Source: Corynebacterium diphtheriae (GTDB lineage Bacteria; Actinomycetota; Actinomycetes; Mycobacteriales; Mycobacteriaceae). From it: a DNA stretch of 64,000 nucleotides. The translations under genes and the position numbers were made by a program. The stretch spans positions 372,001 through 436,000 of the forward strand of contig NZ_LN831026.1 of assembly GCF_001457455.1 (NCBI RefSeq), in the 5' to 3' direction. Shown here in pieces: positions 9,355 to 19,702 of the stretch. The stretch's first letter is position 1, and the number at the start of each line of letters is the position of its first letter. The notes beneath the pieces were generated by a model. That model was not told where the DNA came from. It did not search any database and worked only from the letters and a program-made list of their open reading frames with translations.

Positions 9355-9671
9355 CAACTAGCCTCTCGCTTATCTCCCTATGCAAAATTTCTAGTCAGTT
9401 ACAGGGCATAGGGGGAGCGTAGGCGGGGGTAGCGGCTTGCTGAGCACTTCCTCTACATCAAAGGGAATGTTGAGCCGGCCGTTACCCTGTACGATCCCAT
9501 CTGGTTTCTTCGGTGGTTTGATAAATACCCCGTTGTGACCCTAGGATCATGTAACTGGCACAATGTAAATAGCTGTACTGCCAGGCTGCCGAATTAGCAG
9601 TCAGAAATGTACAGCACTGTCAACTCGTGGCTGCGAAATCGTAGCCACCACGAAGTCCAGGAGGACACACA
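9355..9671 (+). promoter_or_regulatory. fusA-tuf intergenic region
   Basis: 317 bases without a gene. Right after fusA there is an inverted repeat, CGCT-CTCCCTATGC (9367-9383) with GCATAGGGGGAG-CG (9406-9419), with two bulged G; no U-tract follows. The rest should hold the tuf promoter, but I see no convincing -35/-10 pair. An AGGAGG ribosome site stands at 9659-9664 before the tuf GTG. Confidence 0.5.
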
Positions 9672-10862
9672 GTGGCAAAGGCTAAGTTCGAGCGTACCAA
9701 GCCGCACGTCAACATCGGCACCATCGGTCACGTTGACCACGGTAAGACCACCACCACCGCTGCTATCACCAAGGTTTTGGCAGACGCTTACCCAGAGCTG
9801 AACGAAGCTTTCGCTTTCGATGCCATCGATAAGGCACCGGAAGAGAAAGAGCGTGGTATTACCATCAACATCTCCCACGTGGAGTACCAGACCGAGAAGC
9901 GCCACTACGCACACGTTGACGCTCCAGGTCACGCTGACTACATCAAGAACATGATCACCGGTGCTGCTCAGATGGACGGCGCAATCCTCGTTGTTGCTGC
10001 CACCGACGGCCCAATGCCTCAGACCCGTGAGCACGTTCTGCTCGCTCGCCAGGTCGGCGTTCCTTACATCCTCGTTGCTCTGAACAAGTGCGACATGGTT
10101 GATGATGAGGAAATCATCGAGCTCGTCGAGATGGAGATCCGTGAGCTGCTCGCTGAGCAGGATTACGACGAAGAGGCTCCAATCATCCACATCTCCGCAC
10201 TGAAGGCTCTTGAGGGCGACGAGAAGTGGACCCAGTCCATCATCGACCTCATGCAGGCTTGCGATGATTCCATCCCAGACCCAGAGCGTGAGACCGACAA
10301 GCCATTCCTCATGCCTATCGAGGACATCTTCACCATCACCGGCCGCGGTACCGTTGTTACCGGCCGTGTTGAGCGTGGCTCCCTGAAGGTCAACGAGGAC
10401 GTCGAGATCATCGGTATCCGCGAGAAGGCTACCACCACCACCGTTACCGGTATCGAGATGTTCCGTAAGCTTCTCGACTACACCGAGGCTGGCGACAACT
10501 GTGGTCTGCTTCTCCGTGGCGTTAAGCGCGAAGACGTTGAGCGTGGCCAGGTTGTTGTTAAGCCAGGCGCTTACACCCCTCACACCGAGTTCGAGGGCTC
10601 TGTCTACGTTCTGTCCAAGGACGAGGGTGGCCGCCACACCCCATTCTTCGACAACTACCGCCCACAGTTCTACTTCCGCACCACCGACGTTACCGGTGTT
10701 GTGAAGCTTCCTGAGGGCACCGAGATGGTCATGCCTGGCGACAACGTCGACATGTCCGTCACCCTGATCCAGCCTGTCGCTATGGATGAGGGCCTGCGCT
10801 TCGCTATCCGCGAGGGCTCCCGCACCGTCGGCGCTGGTCGCGTTACCAAGATCATCAAGTAA
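9672..10862 (+). CDS. tuf: Elongation factor Tu
   Basis: 396 residues from a GTG preceded by AGGAGG. All GTPase motifs are present: [15 protein letters not shown] (G1), the switch sequence [15 protein letters not shown] (G3) and NKCDM (G4). The protein ends [10 protein letters not shown] as expected. It delivers aminoacyl-tRNA to the ribosome. Codon use is very biased, as in fusA. The gene stands alone in the usual str position, 317 bases after fusA and followed by a clear terminator. Confidence 0.98.
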   Translation: MAKAKFERTKPHVNIGTIGHVDHGKTTTTAAITKVLADAYPELNEAFAFDAIDKAPEEKERGITINISHVEYQTEKRHYAHVDAPGHADYIKNMITGAAQMDGAILVVAATDGPMPQTREHVLLARQVGVPYILVALNKCDMVDDEEIIELVEMEIRELLAEQDYDEEAPIIHISALKALEGDEKWTQSIIDLMQACDDSIPDPERETDKPFLMPIEDIFTITGRGTVVTGRVERGSLKVNEDVEIIGIREKATTTTVTGIEMFRKLLDYTEAGDNCGLLLRGVKREDVERGQVVVKPGAYTPHTEFEGSVYVLSKDEGGRHTPFFDNYRPQFYFRTTDVTGVVKLPEGTEMVMPGDNVDMSVTLIQPVAMDEGLRFAIREGSRTVGAGRVTKIIK

Positions 10863-10891
10863 TGATCAACTGCGCCTAGGCGCATAGAATT

Positions 10892-10924
10892 GCCGCTTCC
10901 CCACAAAGGGGAGGCGGCTTTTCT
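10892..10924 (+). terminator. Rho-independent terminator after tuf
   Basis: GCCGCTTCCCC and GGGGAGGCGGC pair around an ACAAA loop (one unpaired position), followed by TTTTC. It closes the str operon and tuf. Confidence 0.9.
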
Positions 10925-10939
10925 CGTATTATCGAACCT

Positions 10940-11497
10940 ATGCTAAATCCCTACTTTCGCGACGTGATGCTCGAACAACTAACAATCGATCCCTGGCGCA
11001 TCCCCGTCGTAGTGCTTTCCGCAGTGGGAACCTACATTGGCTTTTTAGCACTGGTTAAAATTTTTGGCACCCGAGTACTCGCAAAAATGACCGCTTTTGA
11101 CGCAGTTGTCCTTGTCATGTTTGGGGCAGTAGCAGGCCGTGTTACCATCGGACACCCACCAACCCTTGCAGCCGGGCTCATTGGACTTTCAACCCTCATG
11201 CTGCTTGAAGCGATCTTTGGACAAATCCGGAGATTCTCGAGGTTCCAACACACCCTGAACGGCCGATCGCACGTAGTCATGGCACATGGAGAAATCATCA
11301 CTGAGCAGCTGCGAAAAACGCGCCTATCTTATAGTGACGTACGACTGGCAGTGCGCAGAGCTGGTCTTGCCAGTTTGAGCCAAGTTCAGTGCATGATCCT
11401 CGAGCCCACAGGAGACCTATCGGTTATTAGAGAAGGCGTGTCGATGGATCCGGAATTACTTAAGAATGTTGCGGGTGTGGAATATATCTACCCATAG
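10940..11497 (+). CDS. DUF421 (YetF-like) membrane protein
   Basis: 185 residues. Three hydrophobic segments in the first 90 residues or so are followed by a cytoplasmic domain with the DUF421 pattern: NGRSHVVMAHGEI, then LRKTRLSYSDVRLAVRRAG and VQCMILEPTGDLSVI. The family is membrane-anchored and of unknown function; Bacillus YetF and relatives form oligomers. The gene stands alone between the tuf terminator and the S10 leader, with its ATG only about 16 bases after the terminator T-run. Confidence 0.82.
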   Translation: MLNPYFRDVMLEQLTIDPWRIPVVVLSAVGTYIGFLALVKIFGTRVLAKMTAFDAVVLVMFGAVAGRVTIGHPPTLAAGLIGLSTLMLLEAIFGQIRRFSRFQHTLNGRSHVVMAHGEIITEQLRKTRLSYSDVRLAVRRAGLASLSQVQCMILEPTGDLSVIREGVSMDPELLKNVAGVEYIYP

Positions 11498-11552
11498 TTT
11501 CCGGTGAGGACTAACTACCTGCGGAAATTTTTAAAAAAACTTAGCAATAGTG

Positions 11553-11581
11553 TTGCAAAGTCGTTTTATACGTGTTTTAAT
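11553..11581 (+). promoter_or_regulatory. Predicted S10 operon promoter
   Basis: TTGCAA at 11553-11558 and TTTAAT at 11576-11581 with a 17-base spacer, in an AT-rich stretch. Transcription from here would give a leader of about 420 bases before rpsJ. Sequence-based prediction only. Confidence 0.45.
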
Positions 11582-11587
11582 AATCAA

Positions 11588-12008
11588 GTTGCTTTGACAG
11601 GTCGCGGTTAAGCGAGCTGGCGCAGCAACCATGACACCTTCATGGTGTGGGTTCAGAAATGGACCACACGTTAAGGATCCTTGAGGCCAAGGCGTTAAGC
11701 CTGTTCAACCTTGAGGGCCGGAGTTTGAAGGGGCATGGCAAATAAACAGCGGCAGTATACGTAAGGGTCTCGCTTATCGTGAGATAAAGTCCCTTCCGGC
11801 TTGACACTACGGGTCTTGTACCCCGTCAGGATGTTTACGGCGTTTGTTATGTGCCATCGTCCTATGAACTCCACCAAGTCGATAAGACAGTCAAGTTAAG
11901 AACTGGCGTTGCGCCCAGGTCCCCAAAGATCCGGACAACGTTATAGAGAAATATTGAAGCGATTCCCACCAATCCAAGGATGTGGGACAAGCGAGGAAGA
12001 GGATAAGC
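11588..12008 (+). ncRNA. Long structured leader of the S10 operon
   Basis: About 420 bases between the predicted promoter and rpsJ carry no credible gene. Several self-complementary segments are visible: ACACC/GGTGT around 11630-11646, GTGTGG/CCACAC around 11644-11668, TCTC/GAGA in 11766-11782 and ACGGG/CCCGT around 11808-11825. A leader of this length ahead of rpsJ fits autogenous regulation by a ribosomal protein (L4 does this in gammaproteobacteria), but no established actinobacterial motif could be checked here. Confidence 0.4.
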
Positions 12009-12314
12009 GTGGCGGGACAAAAGATCCGCATTCGGCTGAAGGCCTACGATCACGAGGCGATCGACGCTTCTGCAAAGAAGATTGTCGAGACGGTCACCCG
12101 TACCGGCGCTCGTGTTGTTGGTCCAGTGCCGTTGCCCACCGAAAAGAACGTATACGCCGTTATTCGTTCTCCCCATAAGTACAAGGATTCTCGCGAGCAC
12201 TTCGAGATGCGCACGCACAAGCGCCTGATCGACATCCTCGACCCGACGCCGAAGACGGTTGACGCACTTATGCGCATCGACCTTCCGGCCAGCGTCGACG
12301 TGAATATTCAGTGA
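12009..12314 (+). CDS. rpsJ: 30S ribosomal protein S10
   Basis: 101 residues from the GTG at 12009, giving the canonical start [16 protein letters not shown]. The frame is open back to 11982 (MGQARKR), but that lead is not part of the family. Purine-rich sequence GAGGAAGAGG precedes the start. First gene of the S10 operon. S10 also acts in transcription antitermination as NusE. Confidence 0.97.
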   Translation: MAGQKIRIRLKAYDHEAIDASAKKIVETVTRTGARVVGPVPLPTEKNVYAVIRSPHKYKDSREHFEMRTHKRLIDILDPTPKTVDALMRIDLPASVDVNIQ

Positions 12315-12346
12315 TCGACGAAATTTTTGGCAGCGGAGAATAACTA

Positions 12347-13003
12347 ATGAGTGAAACTGAGATCAAGGGCATTCTGGGCACCAAGCTCGGCATGACTCAG
12401 ATCTTCGACGAGGACAACCGCGTAATTCCGGTTACCGTCGTTGAAGCTGGTCCATGTGTCGTAACCCAGATTCGCACCGTAGAGACCGATGGCTACAACG
12501 CTATCCAGATCGCATACGGCGAAATCGACCCACGCAAGGCTAACAAGCCAGCTGCGGGTCACTTTAAGAAAGCAGGCGTTACCCCCCGCCGTCACGTAGC
12601 AGAGATTCGTATGGACGATGTCTCCGGCTACGAGCTCGGCCAGGACGTGACCGTTGAGATCTTCGAAGGTATCAACTTCGTTGACGTCACCGGCACCACC
12701 AAGGGTAAGGGCTACGCCGGCGCTATGAAGCGCCACGGCTTCGCTGGCCAGGGCGCTGCCCACGGTAACCAGGCTGCACACCGCCGCGTCGGTGGCATCG
12801 GTGCCTGCGCTACCCCAGGTCGTGTCTTCAAAGGCACCCGTATGGCAGGCCGCATGGGTAGTGACCGCGTCACCACCCAGAACCTCAAGGTTCAAAAGAT
12901 CGACGCAGATGCCAACCTCATCCTGATCAAGGGCGCTATCCCAGGCGTTCGCGGTGGCATCGTAACCGTTAAGACCGCAGTGAAGGGCGGTGCACACGCA
13001 TGA
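12347..13003 (+). CDS. rplC: 50S ribosomal protein L3
   Basis: 218 residues, complete. The start [22 protein letters not shown] and the conserved loop [19 protein letters not shown] are those of L3, which binds near the peptidyl transferase centre. A ribosome site (GCGGAGAA) precedes the ATG. The stop overlaps the rplD start by four bases (ATGA). Confidence 0.98.
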   Translation: MSETEIKGILGTKLGMTQIFDEDNRVIPVTVVEAGPCVVTQIRTVETDGYNAIQIAYGEIDPRKANKPAAGHFKKAGVTPRRHVAEIRMDDVSGYELGQDVTVEIFEGINFVDVTGTTKGKGYAGAMKRHGFAGQGAAHGNQAAHRRVGGIGACATPGRVFKGTRMAGRMGSDRVTTQNLKVQKIDADANLILIKGAIPGVRGGIVTVKTAVKGGAHA

Positions 13004-13653
13004 CCAATCTGAAGTTGGACGTCCTCACCGCTGAGGGCAAGACCGATGGTCAGGTCGAGCTGCCAGCAGAGATCTTCGATCGCGAAGCATCTGTGGCACT
13101 CCTCCACCAGGTCGTCAACGCACAGCTCGCTGCAAAGCGTCAGGGAACCCACTCGGCTAAGACCCGTGCAGAGGTTTCCGGTGGCGGACGTAAGCCGTTC
13201 CGCCAGAAGGGCACCGGTCGCGCACGTCAGGGCTCGATCCGCGCTCCTCACTTCACCGGTGGTGGTATTTCGCACGGCCCTAAGCCACGCGATTACAGCC
13301 AGCGCACCCCTAAGAAGATGATCAAGGCCGCTTTGTTCGGTGCTCTCACCGACCGTGCACGTCACGAGCGTATCCACGTCATCTCTGAATTGGTTGCTGG
13401 TCAGACCCCATCCACCAAGTCCGCACGCTCCTTCATCGAGCGCATCACGGATCGTCGCAACGTTCTTCTCGTTGTCGGCCGTGAGGACGTAACCGCACAG
13501 AAGAGTGCTCGTAACCTGCCAGGCGTACACATCCTGTTCGCTGACCAGTTGAACACCTACGACGTTCTGTACTCGGACGACGTTGTGTTCTCCGTCGAGG
13601 CTCTGAACACCTTCATTAACCGCGCTTCCGGTGCGGCTCAGGAGGAGAAGTAA
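13000..13653 (+). CDS. rplD: 50S ribosomal protein L4
   Basis: 217 residues. The extended loop with [19 protein letters not shown], which reaches into the exit tunnel, is clear near residue 65. L4 represses its own operon through the S10 leader in some bacteria, which makes the long leader upstream of rpsJ notable. Four-base overlap with rplC and one-base overlap (TAATG) with rplW indicate coupled translation. Confidence 0.98.
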   Translation: MTNLKLDVLTAEGKTDGQVELPAEIFDREASVALLHQVVNAQLAAKRQGTHSAKTRAEVSGGGRKPFRQKGTGRARQGSIRAPHFTGGGISHGPKPRDYSQRTPKKMIKAALFGALTDRARHERIHVISELVAGQTPSTKSARSFIERITDRRNVLLVVGREDVTAQKSARNLPGVHILFADQLNTYDVLYSDDVVFSVEALNTFINRASGAAQEEK

Positions 13654-13958
13654 TGGCTAAGATCGCAGACCCCCGTGACATCATTCTCGCCCCGGTCGTC
13701 TCTGAGAAGTCTTATGGCCTGATGGAGCAGAACACCTACGCGTTCTTCGTTGCTCCAACTGCTAACAAGACAGAGATCAAGATCGCCATCGAGCAGATCT
13801 TCGGCGTTAAGGTTGACTCCGTTAACACCGCTAACCGTGCAGGCAAGCGCAAGCGCTCCCGCACCGGTTACGGCGTTCGTAAGGCAACCAAGCGCGCCTA
13901 CGTGACGCTTCGAGAGGGCAGCGACGCTATCGACATCTTCGGCGGAAACGCCGCGTAA
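13653..13958 (+). CDS. rplW: 50S ribosomal protein L23
   Basis: 101 residues starting [20 protein letters not shown], a standard L23 opening. L23 lines the tunnel exit and docks trigger factor and SRP. The basic stretch [20 protein letters not shown] is present. It overlaps rplD by one base and is followed by rplB after 21 bases. Confidence 0.98.
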   Translation: MAKIADPRDIILAPVVSEKSYGLMEQNTYAFFVAPTANKTEIKIAIEQIFGVKVDSVNTANRAGKRKRSRTGYGVRKATKRAYVTLREGSDAIDIFGGNAA

Positions 13959-13979
13959 GGGTCGAGGTAAGGACACATT

Positions 13980-14822
13980 ATGGCTATTCGTAAGTACAAG
14001 CCGACAACCCCGGGTCGCCGCCAGAGCTCCGTTTCCATGTTCGAGGAGATCACTCGCTCGACTCCGGAAAAGTCTTTGGTACGCCCCCTTCCTAAGAAGG
14101 GTGGCCGTAACGTACACGGCCACATCACCGTTCGCCACAAGGGTGGTGGACACAAACGCCAGTACCGTCTGATCGACTTCCGTCGTAACGACAAGGACGG
14201 CATCCCAGCCAAGGTCGCACACATCGAGTACGACCCAAACCGTACCGCTAACATCGCGCTGCTCCACTACGTGGACGGCGAGAAGCGCTACATCATCGCT
14301 CCTAAGGGCCTCCAGCAGGGTCAGATGATTGAGTCCGGTGTTAACGCAGACATCAAGGTTGGCAACAACCTCCCACTGCGTAGCATCCCTGCCGGTACCA
14401 CCATCCACTGCGTAGAGCTCAAGCCAGGTGCAGGTGCAAAGTTGGCTCGTTCCGCTGGTGCTTCCATCCAGTTGCTCGGTAAGGCTGGCAAGTACGCGGT
14501 TCTGCGTATGCCTTCCTCCGAAATCCGCCGCGTCGACATCCGCTGCCGCGCAACCGTTGGTGAGGTCGGCAACGCTGACCAGATCAACATCCGTTGGGGC
14601 AAGGCTGGCCGTATGCGCTGGAAGGGCGTTCGCCCAACCGTCCGTGGTGTCGTTATGAACCCGGTCGACCACCCACACGGTGGTGGTGAAGGTAAGACCT
14701 CTGGTGGTCGTCATCCTGTTTCCCCATGGGGCAAGAAGGAAGGCCGCACCCGTAACCCTAACCGTTACAGCAACAACATGATCGTGCAGCGCCGCCGCAC
14801 GAACAAGAGCAAGAAGCGCTAA
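13980..14822 (+). CDS. rplB: 50S ribosomal protein L2
   Basis: 280 residues, full length. It begins [18 protein letters not shown] and holds the conserved peptidyl-transferase-centre region [20 protein letters not shown] with the key histidine. The ribosome site GAGGTAAGGA precedes the ATG. Member of the S10 operon. Confidence 0.98.
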   Translation: MAIRKYKPTTPGRRQSSVSMFEEITRSTPEKSLVRPLPKKGGRNVHGHITVRHKGGGHKRQYRLIDFRRNDKDGIPAKVAHIEYDPNRTANIALLHYVDGEKRYIIAPKGLQQGQMIESGVNADIKVGNNLPLRSIPAGTTIHCVELKPGAGAKLARSAGASIQLLGKAGKYAVLRMPSSEIRRVDIRCRATVGEVGNADQINIRWGKAGRMRWKGVRPTVRGVVMNPVDHPHGGGEGKTSGGRHPVSPWGKKEGRTRNPNRYSNNMIVQRRRTNKSKKR

Positions 14823-14838
14823 GAGGAGGAAAACTTAG

Positions 14839-15117
14839 ATGCCACGCAGCCTAAAGAAGGGCCCGTTCGTCGATGAGCACCTCCTCAACAAGGTCGACGC
14901 TCAGAACGAAAAGGGCACCAAGCAGGTCATCAAGACCTGGTCCCGCCGTTCCACCATTCTCCCAGACTTCATTGGACACACCTTCGCCGTTCACGACGGT
15001 CGCAAGCACGTTCCAGTGTTCGTGGACGACTCCATGGTCGGCCACAAGCTTGGTGAGTTTGCTCCAACCAAGACCTTCAAGGGTCACATCAAGGACGACA
15101 AGAAGGGACGTCGATAA
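14839..15117 (+). CDS. rpsS: 30S ribosomal protein S19
   Basis: 92 residues, [19 protein letters not shown], with the conserved block FVPTKTF-like sequence near the end (here [10 protein letters not shown]). It follows rplB by 16 bases with an AGAGGAGG ribosome site. S19 forms part of the head of the small subunit with S13. Confidence 0.98.
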   Translation: MPRSLKKGPFVDEHLLNKVDAQNEKGTKQVIKTWSRRSTILPDFIGHTFAVHDGRKHVPVFVDDSMVGHKLGEFAPTKTFKGHIKDDKKGRR

Positions 15118-15120
15118 GCG

Positions 15121-15483
15121 ATGAGTGAAGCAATCACCTCCGCACGCGCAACCGCGCGCTTCGTCCGTGTCTCCCCAATGAAGGCACGTCGCGTGATCGA
15201 TTTGGTCCGCGGCAAGTCCGTTGAGGAAGCACTCGCAATTCTGAAGTACGCCCCACAGGCAGCTTCCGAGCCAGTAGCAAAGGTTGTAGCTTCCGCTGCA
15301 GCTAACGCCGAAAACAACTTCGGCTTGGATCGCCGCTCCCTGGTTGTCTCCGAGGCATTCGCCGACGAGGGCCCAACCATGCGTCGTTTCAGTCCACGCG
15401 CTCAGGGTCGTGCTTTCCAGATCCGCAAGCGCACCAGCCACATCACCATCGTGGTTGAGAGCCAGAAGGAAGGGGCCAAGTAG
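15121..15483 (+). CDS. rplV: 50S ribosomal protein L22
   Basis: 120 residues starting [25 protein letters not shown]. The tunnel-lining hairpin with [20 protein letters not shown] is present near the C-terminus. It follows rpsS by three bases and its TAG overlaps the first base of the rpsC GTG. Confidence 0.98.
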   Translation: MSEAITSARATARFVRVSPMKARRVIDLVRGKSVEEALAILKYAPQAASEPVAKVVASAAANAENNFGLDRRSLVVSEAFADEGPTMRRFSPRAQGRAFQIRKRTSHITIVVESQKEGAK

Positions 15484-16229
15484 TGGGCCAGAAAATCCAT
15501 CCTCACGGCCTACGTCTGGGCATTACTTCCGACTGGAAGTCCCACTGGTACGCCGACAAGAACTACGCTGAGTACCTCGCTGAAGACATCCGTGTTCGTG
15601 AGTACTTGGTAAAGACCCTCGACCGTGCAGGTATCGCCGATGTTGTCATCGAGCGCACCCGCGAGCGCGTTCGCGTCGACATTCACACCGCCCGCCCGGG
15701 CATCGTGATCGGCCGCCGCGGCTCTGAGGCTGACCGCCTCCGCACCTCGCTGGAGAAGCTCACCGGCAAGCAGGTCGCCCTCAACATCCTCGAGGTCAAG
15801 AACATTGATGCAAACGCTCAGCTGGTGGCACAGTCCATCGCCGAGCAGCTGACCAACCGTGTGGCATTCCGCCGTGCAATGCGCAAGGCAATCCAGGGCG
15901 CTATGCGTCAGCCACAGGTCAAGGGCATCAAGGTTGTGTGCTCCGGTCGTCTTGGCGGTGCCGAGATGTCCCGCACCGAGCGCTACCACGAGGGTCGCGT
16001 TCCACTTCACACCCTCCGCGCCGAGATCGACTACGGCACCTACGAGGCTCACACCACCTTCGGCCGCATTGGCGTTAAGGTGTGGATCTACAAGGGTGAT
16101 GTCGTCGGTGGTCGTCGTGAGAGCGAGATCAACGCACCAGCAGAGCGTCGCGGCCGCGGCGACCGCAACGGACGTCCACGTCGTGGCGGTCAGCGTCGTC
16201 AGCGCTCTGAGCAGAAGCAGGAGGGCTAA
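15483..16229 (+). CDS. rpsC: 30S ribosomal protein S3
   Basis: 248 residues from a GTG that overlaps the rplV stop. The KH domain motif [13 protein letters not shown] and the C-terminal domain ([26 protein letters not shown]) are typical. The tail is rich in Arg and Gly ([18 protein letters not shown]), as in other high-GC Gram-positives. S3 sits at the mRNA entry and has helicase activity there. Confidence 0.98.
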   Translation: MGQKIHPHGLRLGITSDWKSHWYADKNYAEYLAEDIRVREYLVKTLDRAGIADVVIERTRERVRVDIHTARPGIVIGRRGSEADRLRTSLEKLTGKQVALNILEVKNIDANAQLVAQSIAEQLTNRVAFRRAMRKAIQGAMRQPQVKGIKVVCSGRLGGAEMSRTERYHEGRVPLHTLRAEIDYGTYEAHTTFGRIGVKVWIYKGDVVGGRRESEINAPAERRGRGDRNGRPRRGGQRRQRSEQKQEG

Positions 16230-16232
16230 GAA

Positions 16233-16649
16233 ATGCTTATCCCTAAGCGCGTAAAGTACCGTCGTCAGCACCGCCCTCACCGTAGCGGCGTTTCTAAGGG
16301 CGGTAACCGCATCACTTTCGGTGACTACGGCATCCAGGCTCTCGAGCCTGCCTACATCACCAACCGTCAGATCGAATCTGCACGTATTGCCATTAACCGC
16401 CACGTCAAGCGTGGTGGCAAAGTGTGGATCAACATCTTCCCGGACCGTCCATTGACCCAGAAGCCACTCGGCGTTCGTATGGGTTCCGGTAAGGGTCCAG
16501 TTGAGAAGTGGGTTGCCAACGTCAAGCCAGGTCGCATCCTCTTCGAGATGAGCTTCCCTAACGAGGAAGTTGCTCTTGAAGCACTGCGTCGTGCAGGCCA
16601 GAAGCTCCCTTGCAAGGTTCGTATCGTTAAGAAGGAGGACCAGTTCTAA
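16233..16649 (+). CDS. rplP: 50S ribosomal protein L16
   Basis: 138 residues beginning [19 protein letters not shown]. The conserved arginine region [19 protein letters not shown] is complete. L16 helps position tRNA at the A site. It overlaps rpmC by one base. Confidence 0.98.
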   Translation: MLIPKRVKYRRQHRPHRSGVSKGGNRITFGDYGIQALEPAYITNRQIESARIAINRHVKRGGKVWINIFPDRPLTQKPLGVRMGSGKGPVEKWVANVKPGRILFEMSFPNEEVALEALRRAGQKLPCKVRIVKKEDQF

Positions 16650-16879
16650 TGGCTAACGGTACCCCCGCACACGAGCTTCGCGAGCTGAACGCCGAGGAGC
16701 TTAAGACCCGTCTGACCGAGGCTAAGGAAGAGCTGTTCAACCTGCGATTCCAGGCCGCAACCGGTCAGTTGACCAACAATCGCCGCCTTCGCACGGTCAA
16801 GCGCGACATCGCCCGCATCTACACGGTTATTCGCGAGCGTGAGCTGGGCCTGTCCGAGGTTCCGGGAGCTGAGGCTTAA
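16649..16879 (+). CDS. rpmC: 50S ribosomal protein L29
   Basis: 76 residues with the L29 helical hairpin: [20 protein letters not shown], then [21 protein letters not shown]29 lies next to L23 at the tunnel exit. It overlaps the end of rplP by one base and precedes rpsQ by two. Confidence 0.97.
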   Translation: MANGTPAHELRELNAEELKTRLTEAKEELFNLRFQAATGQLTNNRRLRTVKRDIARIYTVIRERELGLSEVPGAEA

Positions 16880-16881
16880 AC

Positions 16882-17160
16882 ATGAGTGAGGCAAACGTGA
16901 ACAAAAAGGAAAAGGGCGCACGCAAGGTCCGCACCGGCTACGTGGTTTCTGACAAGATGCAGAAGACCATCGTCGTCGAGCTCGAGGACCGCAAGTCCCA
17001 CGCAAAGTACGGCAAGACCATTCGTACCAACTCGAAGGTCAAGGCTCACGATGAGAAGGAAATCGCCGGCATCGGTGACCTCGTTCGCATCGAAGAGACC
17101 CGCCCACTGTCTAAGGACAAGCACTTCCGTCTCGTCGAGATCGTGGAGAAGGCAAAGTAA
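16882..17160 (+). CDS. rpsQ: 30S ribosomal protein S17
   Basis: 92 residues. After a lysine-rich N-terminal extension typical of actinobacteria ([17 protein letters not shown]) comes the S17 core with [18 protein letters not shown] and the C-terminal [19 protein letters not shown]. It is the last gene of this ribosomal block; a terminator follows, whereas in most bacteria rplN would come next. Confidence 0.97.
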   Translation: MSEANVNKKEKGARKVRTGYVVSDKMQKTIVVELEDRKSHAKYGKTIRTNSKVKAHDEKEIAGIGDLVRIEETRPLSKDKHFRLVEIVEKAK

Positions 17161-17192
17161 TTTGCTGCTCTACTGTCACTGAGACAGAAAAG

Positions 17193-17233
17193 AACCCCCA
17201 GACCTGCCTTTATGGTGAGTCTGGGGGTTTTGC
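17193..17233 (+). terminator. Rho-independent terminator after rpsQ
   Basis: AACCCCCAGAC and GTCTGGGGGTT pair around a 15-base loop and are followed by TTT. It ends the S10 transcript before the exporter genes that interrupt the cluster. Confidence 0.9.
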
Positions 17234-17330
17234 TATGCCGCAAAATTCTATTTAATGAACAATGTTATACTTTTGGAATCTAGATTGATTCCCTCACCTC
17301 GCTTTTTAAATACAAGGACAAGGCGCGCAC

Positions 17331-18969
17331 GTGGTTAAAAAAAATTGTTATCCCCGCATCGATTGCGGCACTGGTAGCACTCGGCGGCGGGGCTACTTAC
17401 TTTCTCACAGCAGGATCCAGTGATCCGGTGGTTGGAGCTAGCGACTACGCAGTGGTGGAAAAGAAGGAAGTCTCACAGTCGATTAACCTTTCTGGCACAC
17501 TTGGCCCTAAGCGTGATGTGGTGTTGGCTTCCAAGCTGACTGGCCCAGTGGAGGCCTTGAACGTGAAGGTGGGGGACCGTATCGAGACAGGCCAGGTGTT
17601 GGCCCAGATCAATACGGATAATGAGCGTGGTGAGCTGAACGCTAACTATGCGCAGCAGGCTCAGAATTATGCGCAGTCGATGGCAGCTGTGGAGCAGGCC
17701 CAGTTGCAGTACCAACAGACATGGGATGCGTTGCATCAAGGCCTCAATGGTGAGGTTAACGGCGCTGAGAATGCGTTGCATGCTGCAGATCATGAGTATG
17801 CGGAGGCAAAGAAGCTTTTTGAGGATTCGCTGCATAACCGTAACGCAGGTATTGATGACGCTCTTAAGGCGCAGGCGAATGCTGTGAACTCTGCGCGCGA
17901 TGGTGTAGAAACCGCATCTCTGGATGCGGTGCGTGCAAGTTTCAATGCTCTCGGTACTGCGCTGAATGGTGCATCAGAGGATGCTACGGATACGGCCCAG
18001 AAGCTGCAGCAGCAGCAAGCTTCCAAGTTGAACACACAGGCTATTGAGCAGGGGATTGCGGCCGTCGATAGTGTTAATCGCGCCCGCCAAGCGTGGGATG
18101 CGTTGAACCGCGAGCAGAAGAACTACGAAGACGCATTGGTCAAGGTGGATCAGTCATTGGCGACGCAGCAGCGTGCGGTGGCAAAGGCTTTCGCTGCGCG
18201 TAACGACGCCGCCCGCGGCCTCGAAACAGCACGTTTGCAGGCGAACAACCAGTTAGCTACTCAAAGCCAGGCCGTGGATCAGGCGATTCGGGCAGCGGAT
18301 GCGGGTAACGCGGTTGCAGCGGTGTCGAACCGAAAGTTGGAGCTTTCTATCGGTGAGGCGTCGGTACGAGCTCCGATTCGTGGCGTGGTGACATCTGTGA
18401 CTGGTCAAGTAGGCAAGCCTGTAGAAGGTGCGTTGCTGACCATCGCGGACGATACAGACATGCTGGTGCGTGGCACGGTGTCGGAGGCAGACGTTGCGAA
18501 AATCAAGGTAGGCAACGAGGTAACTTTTACCACTCCGGCTACCGGAACTAAACAGTTCAAAGGCCGCGTGAGTGCGGTATCGACCGCTGCAGAATCTAAC
18601 GCTGGGGAACCGGAGAAAAAAACCAAGAAGGCTCAGTTCCCGATCGAGATCACGGTATCTGGTGACCGCGACGGCCTGCTGTTGGGTGGCTCCGGCAAAG
18701 CCAAGATTGTGACCGCTAAATCAAAGCCTGGACTAGCTGTTCCGAAGGAAGCCGTGTTTGAAGAAGACGGCACCTCTTATGTGCTTGCCATCGACGGTTC
18801 TGACGAGGGCACGAAGGTTCTTAAGAAAGTGGCAGTGACTGTTGGTAAGGGCAATGACTTTGAGACCACTGTGGAATCGAAGGATCTCAAGGCTCAAGAC
18901 CTCGTGATTAAGGCTCCTGACCTGTATAAGAATTATGAGGGCGTTTCGGTGTCCGTCGATAAGCGCTAG
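17331..18969 (+). CDS. MacA-like (HlyD-family) membrane fusion protein, start out of frame at an A8 tract
   Basis: The frame from 17428 to 18969 codes for an RND/ABC exporter adaptor: a lipoyl/barrel-sandwich half (VSQSINLSGTLGPKR, VEALNVKVGDRIETGQVLAQI), a long coiled coil from about 17640 to 18300, the second lipoyl half (ASVRAPIRGVVTSVTGQVG) and beta-barrel regions. A good ribosome site (AAGGACAAGG, 17314-17323) precedes a GTG at 17331. From there the frame would give a membrane anchor (VKKIVIPASIAALVALGG) only if the run of eight A at 17337-17344 had seven. As written, the GTG frame stops after about 30 codons. With one A fewer the product is 545 residues. Either transcript slippage, phase variation, a sequencing error or a recent lesion explains this. 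The internal GTG at 17428 would make a version without an anchor. Partners are the next two genes. Confidence 0.8.
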
Positions 18970-18985
18970 TGCGGAGGTCAGTGCA

Positions 18986-19702
18986 ATGGCAGAGCAACTG
19001 ATCAAGATGCGCGGGATTGTTAAGCGCTTTAACATCGGGCAACCTGGCGAATTGCAGGTGCTGCATGGCTGCGATTTCGACGTCACGGAAGGTGAATTTG
19101 TTTCCGTGGTGGGTACGTCTGGCTCGGGTAAATCCACGTTGATGAATATCGTGGGGCTTCTCGACCGCCCAACCGCCGGCAGCTACCTTTTTAACGGCGT
19201 GAATGTGCTGGAAAGCAACGACGATGAGCTTTCGCGCTACCGCAGTAAGAGTATTGGATTTGTGTTTCAGAACTTCAACCTCATCGGGCGTATCGACGCC
19301 CTGAAAAACGTTGAGCTGCCCATGATGTACGCCGGTGTGAACCGTAAAGAACGGCAAACACGGGCGGAGGAGCTTTTGGAGCTTGTCGGTATGGCCGATC
19401 GTATGCGCCACCAGCCCAATGAGCTTTCCGGTGGACAAAAGCAACGTGTTGCCATCGCGCGCGCATTAGCGAACGACCCGCACCTTGTGCTTGCCGACGA
19501 ACCCACCGGTGCCCTTGATACTGCCACCGGCAGGGTAGTGATGGACCTGTTTCATACGCTTAATCAAGAACATGGGAAGACCATTGTGTTTATTACCCAC
19601 AACCCCGAGCTAGCTGCCGAAACTACTCGGGTAGCTACTATGCGTGACGGCATGTTTGTTGACGAAGATATCTTTCACTTTCATACGACGGGGCAACAAT
19701 GA
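18986..19702 (+). CDS. MacB-type ABC transporter ATPase
   Basis: 238 residues from the ATG at 18986, supported by GGAGG at 18973-18977; a longer frame to 18935 runs through the previous gene and is rejected. Motifs: Walker A GTSGSGKSTL, signature LSGGQKQRVAIARAL, Walker B LVLADEPTGALD, and the H-loop in FITHNPELA. The sequence matches the LolD/MacB ATPases that power FtsX-type permeases. It sits between the adaptor gene (16 bases upstream) and the permease gene (four-base overlap), so the three form one exporter. Confidence 0.93.
   Translation: MAEQLIKMRGIVKRFNIGQPGELQVLHGCDFDVTEGEFVSVVGTSGSGKSTLMNIVGLLDRPTAGSYLFNGVNVLESNDDELSRYRSKSIGFVFQNFNLIGRIDALKNVELPMMYAGVNRKERQTRAEELLELVGMADRMRHQPNELSGGQKQRVAIARALANDPHLVLADEPTGALDTATGRVVMDLFHTLNQEHGKTIVFITHNPELAAETTRVATMRDGMFVDEDIFHFHTTGQQ

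Noticed and set aside
7216..9357. 713-codon open frame on the minus strand opposite fusA
   Set aside because: It is the antisense of a highly biased fusA gene, and its translation is low-complexity (Leu, Val, Asp rich) with no family features.
9594..10637. 347-codon frame opposite tuf
   Set aside because: Shadow of the EF-Tu gene caused by codon bias.
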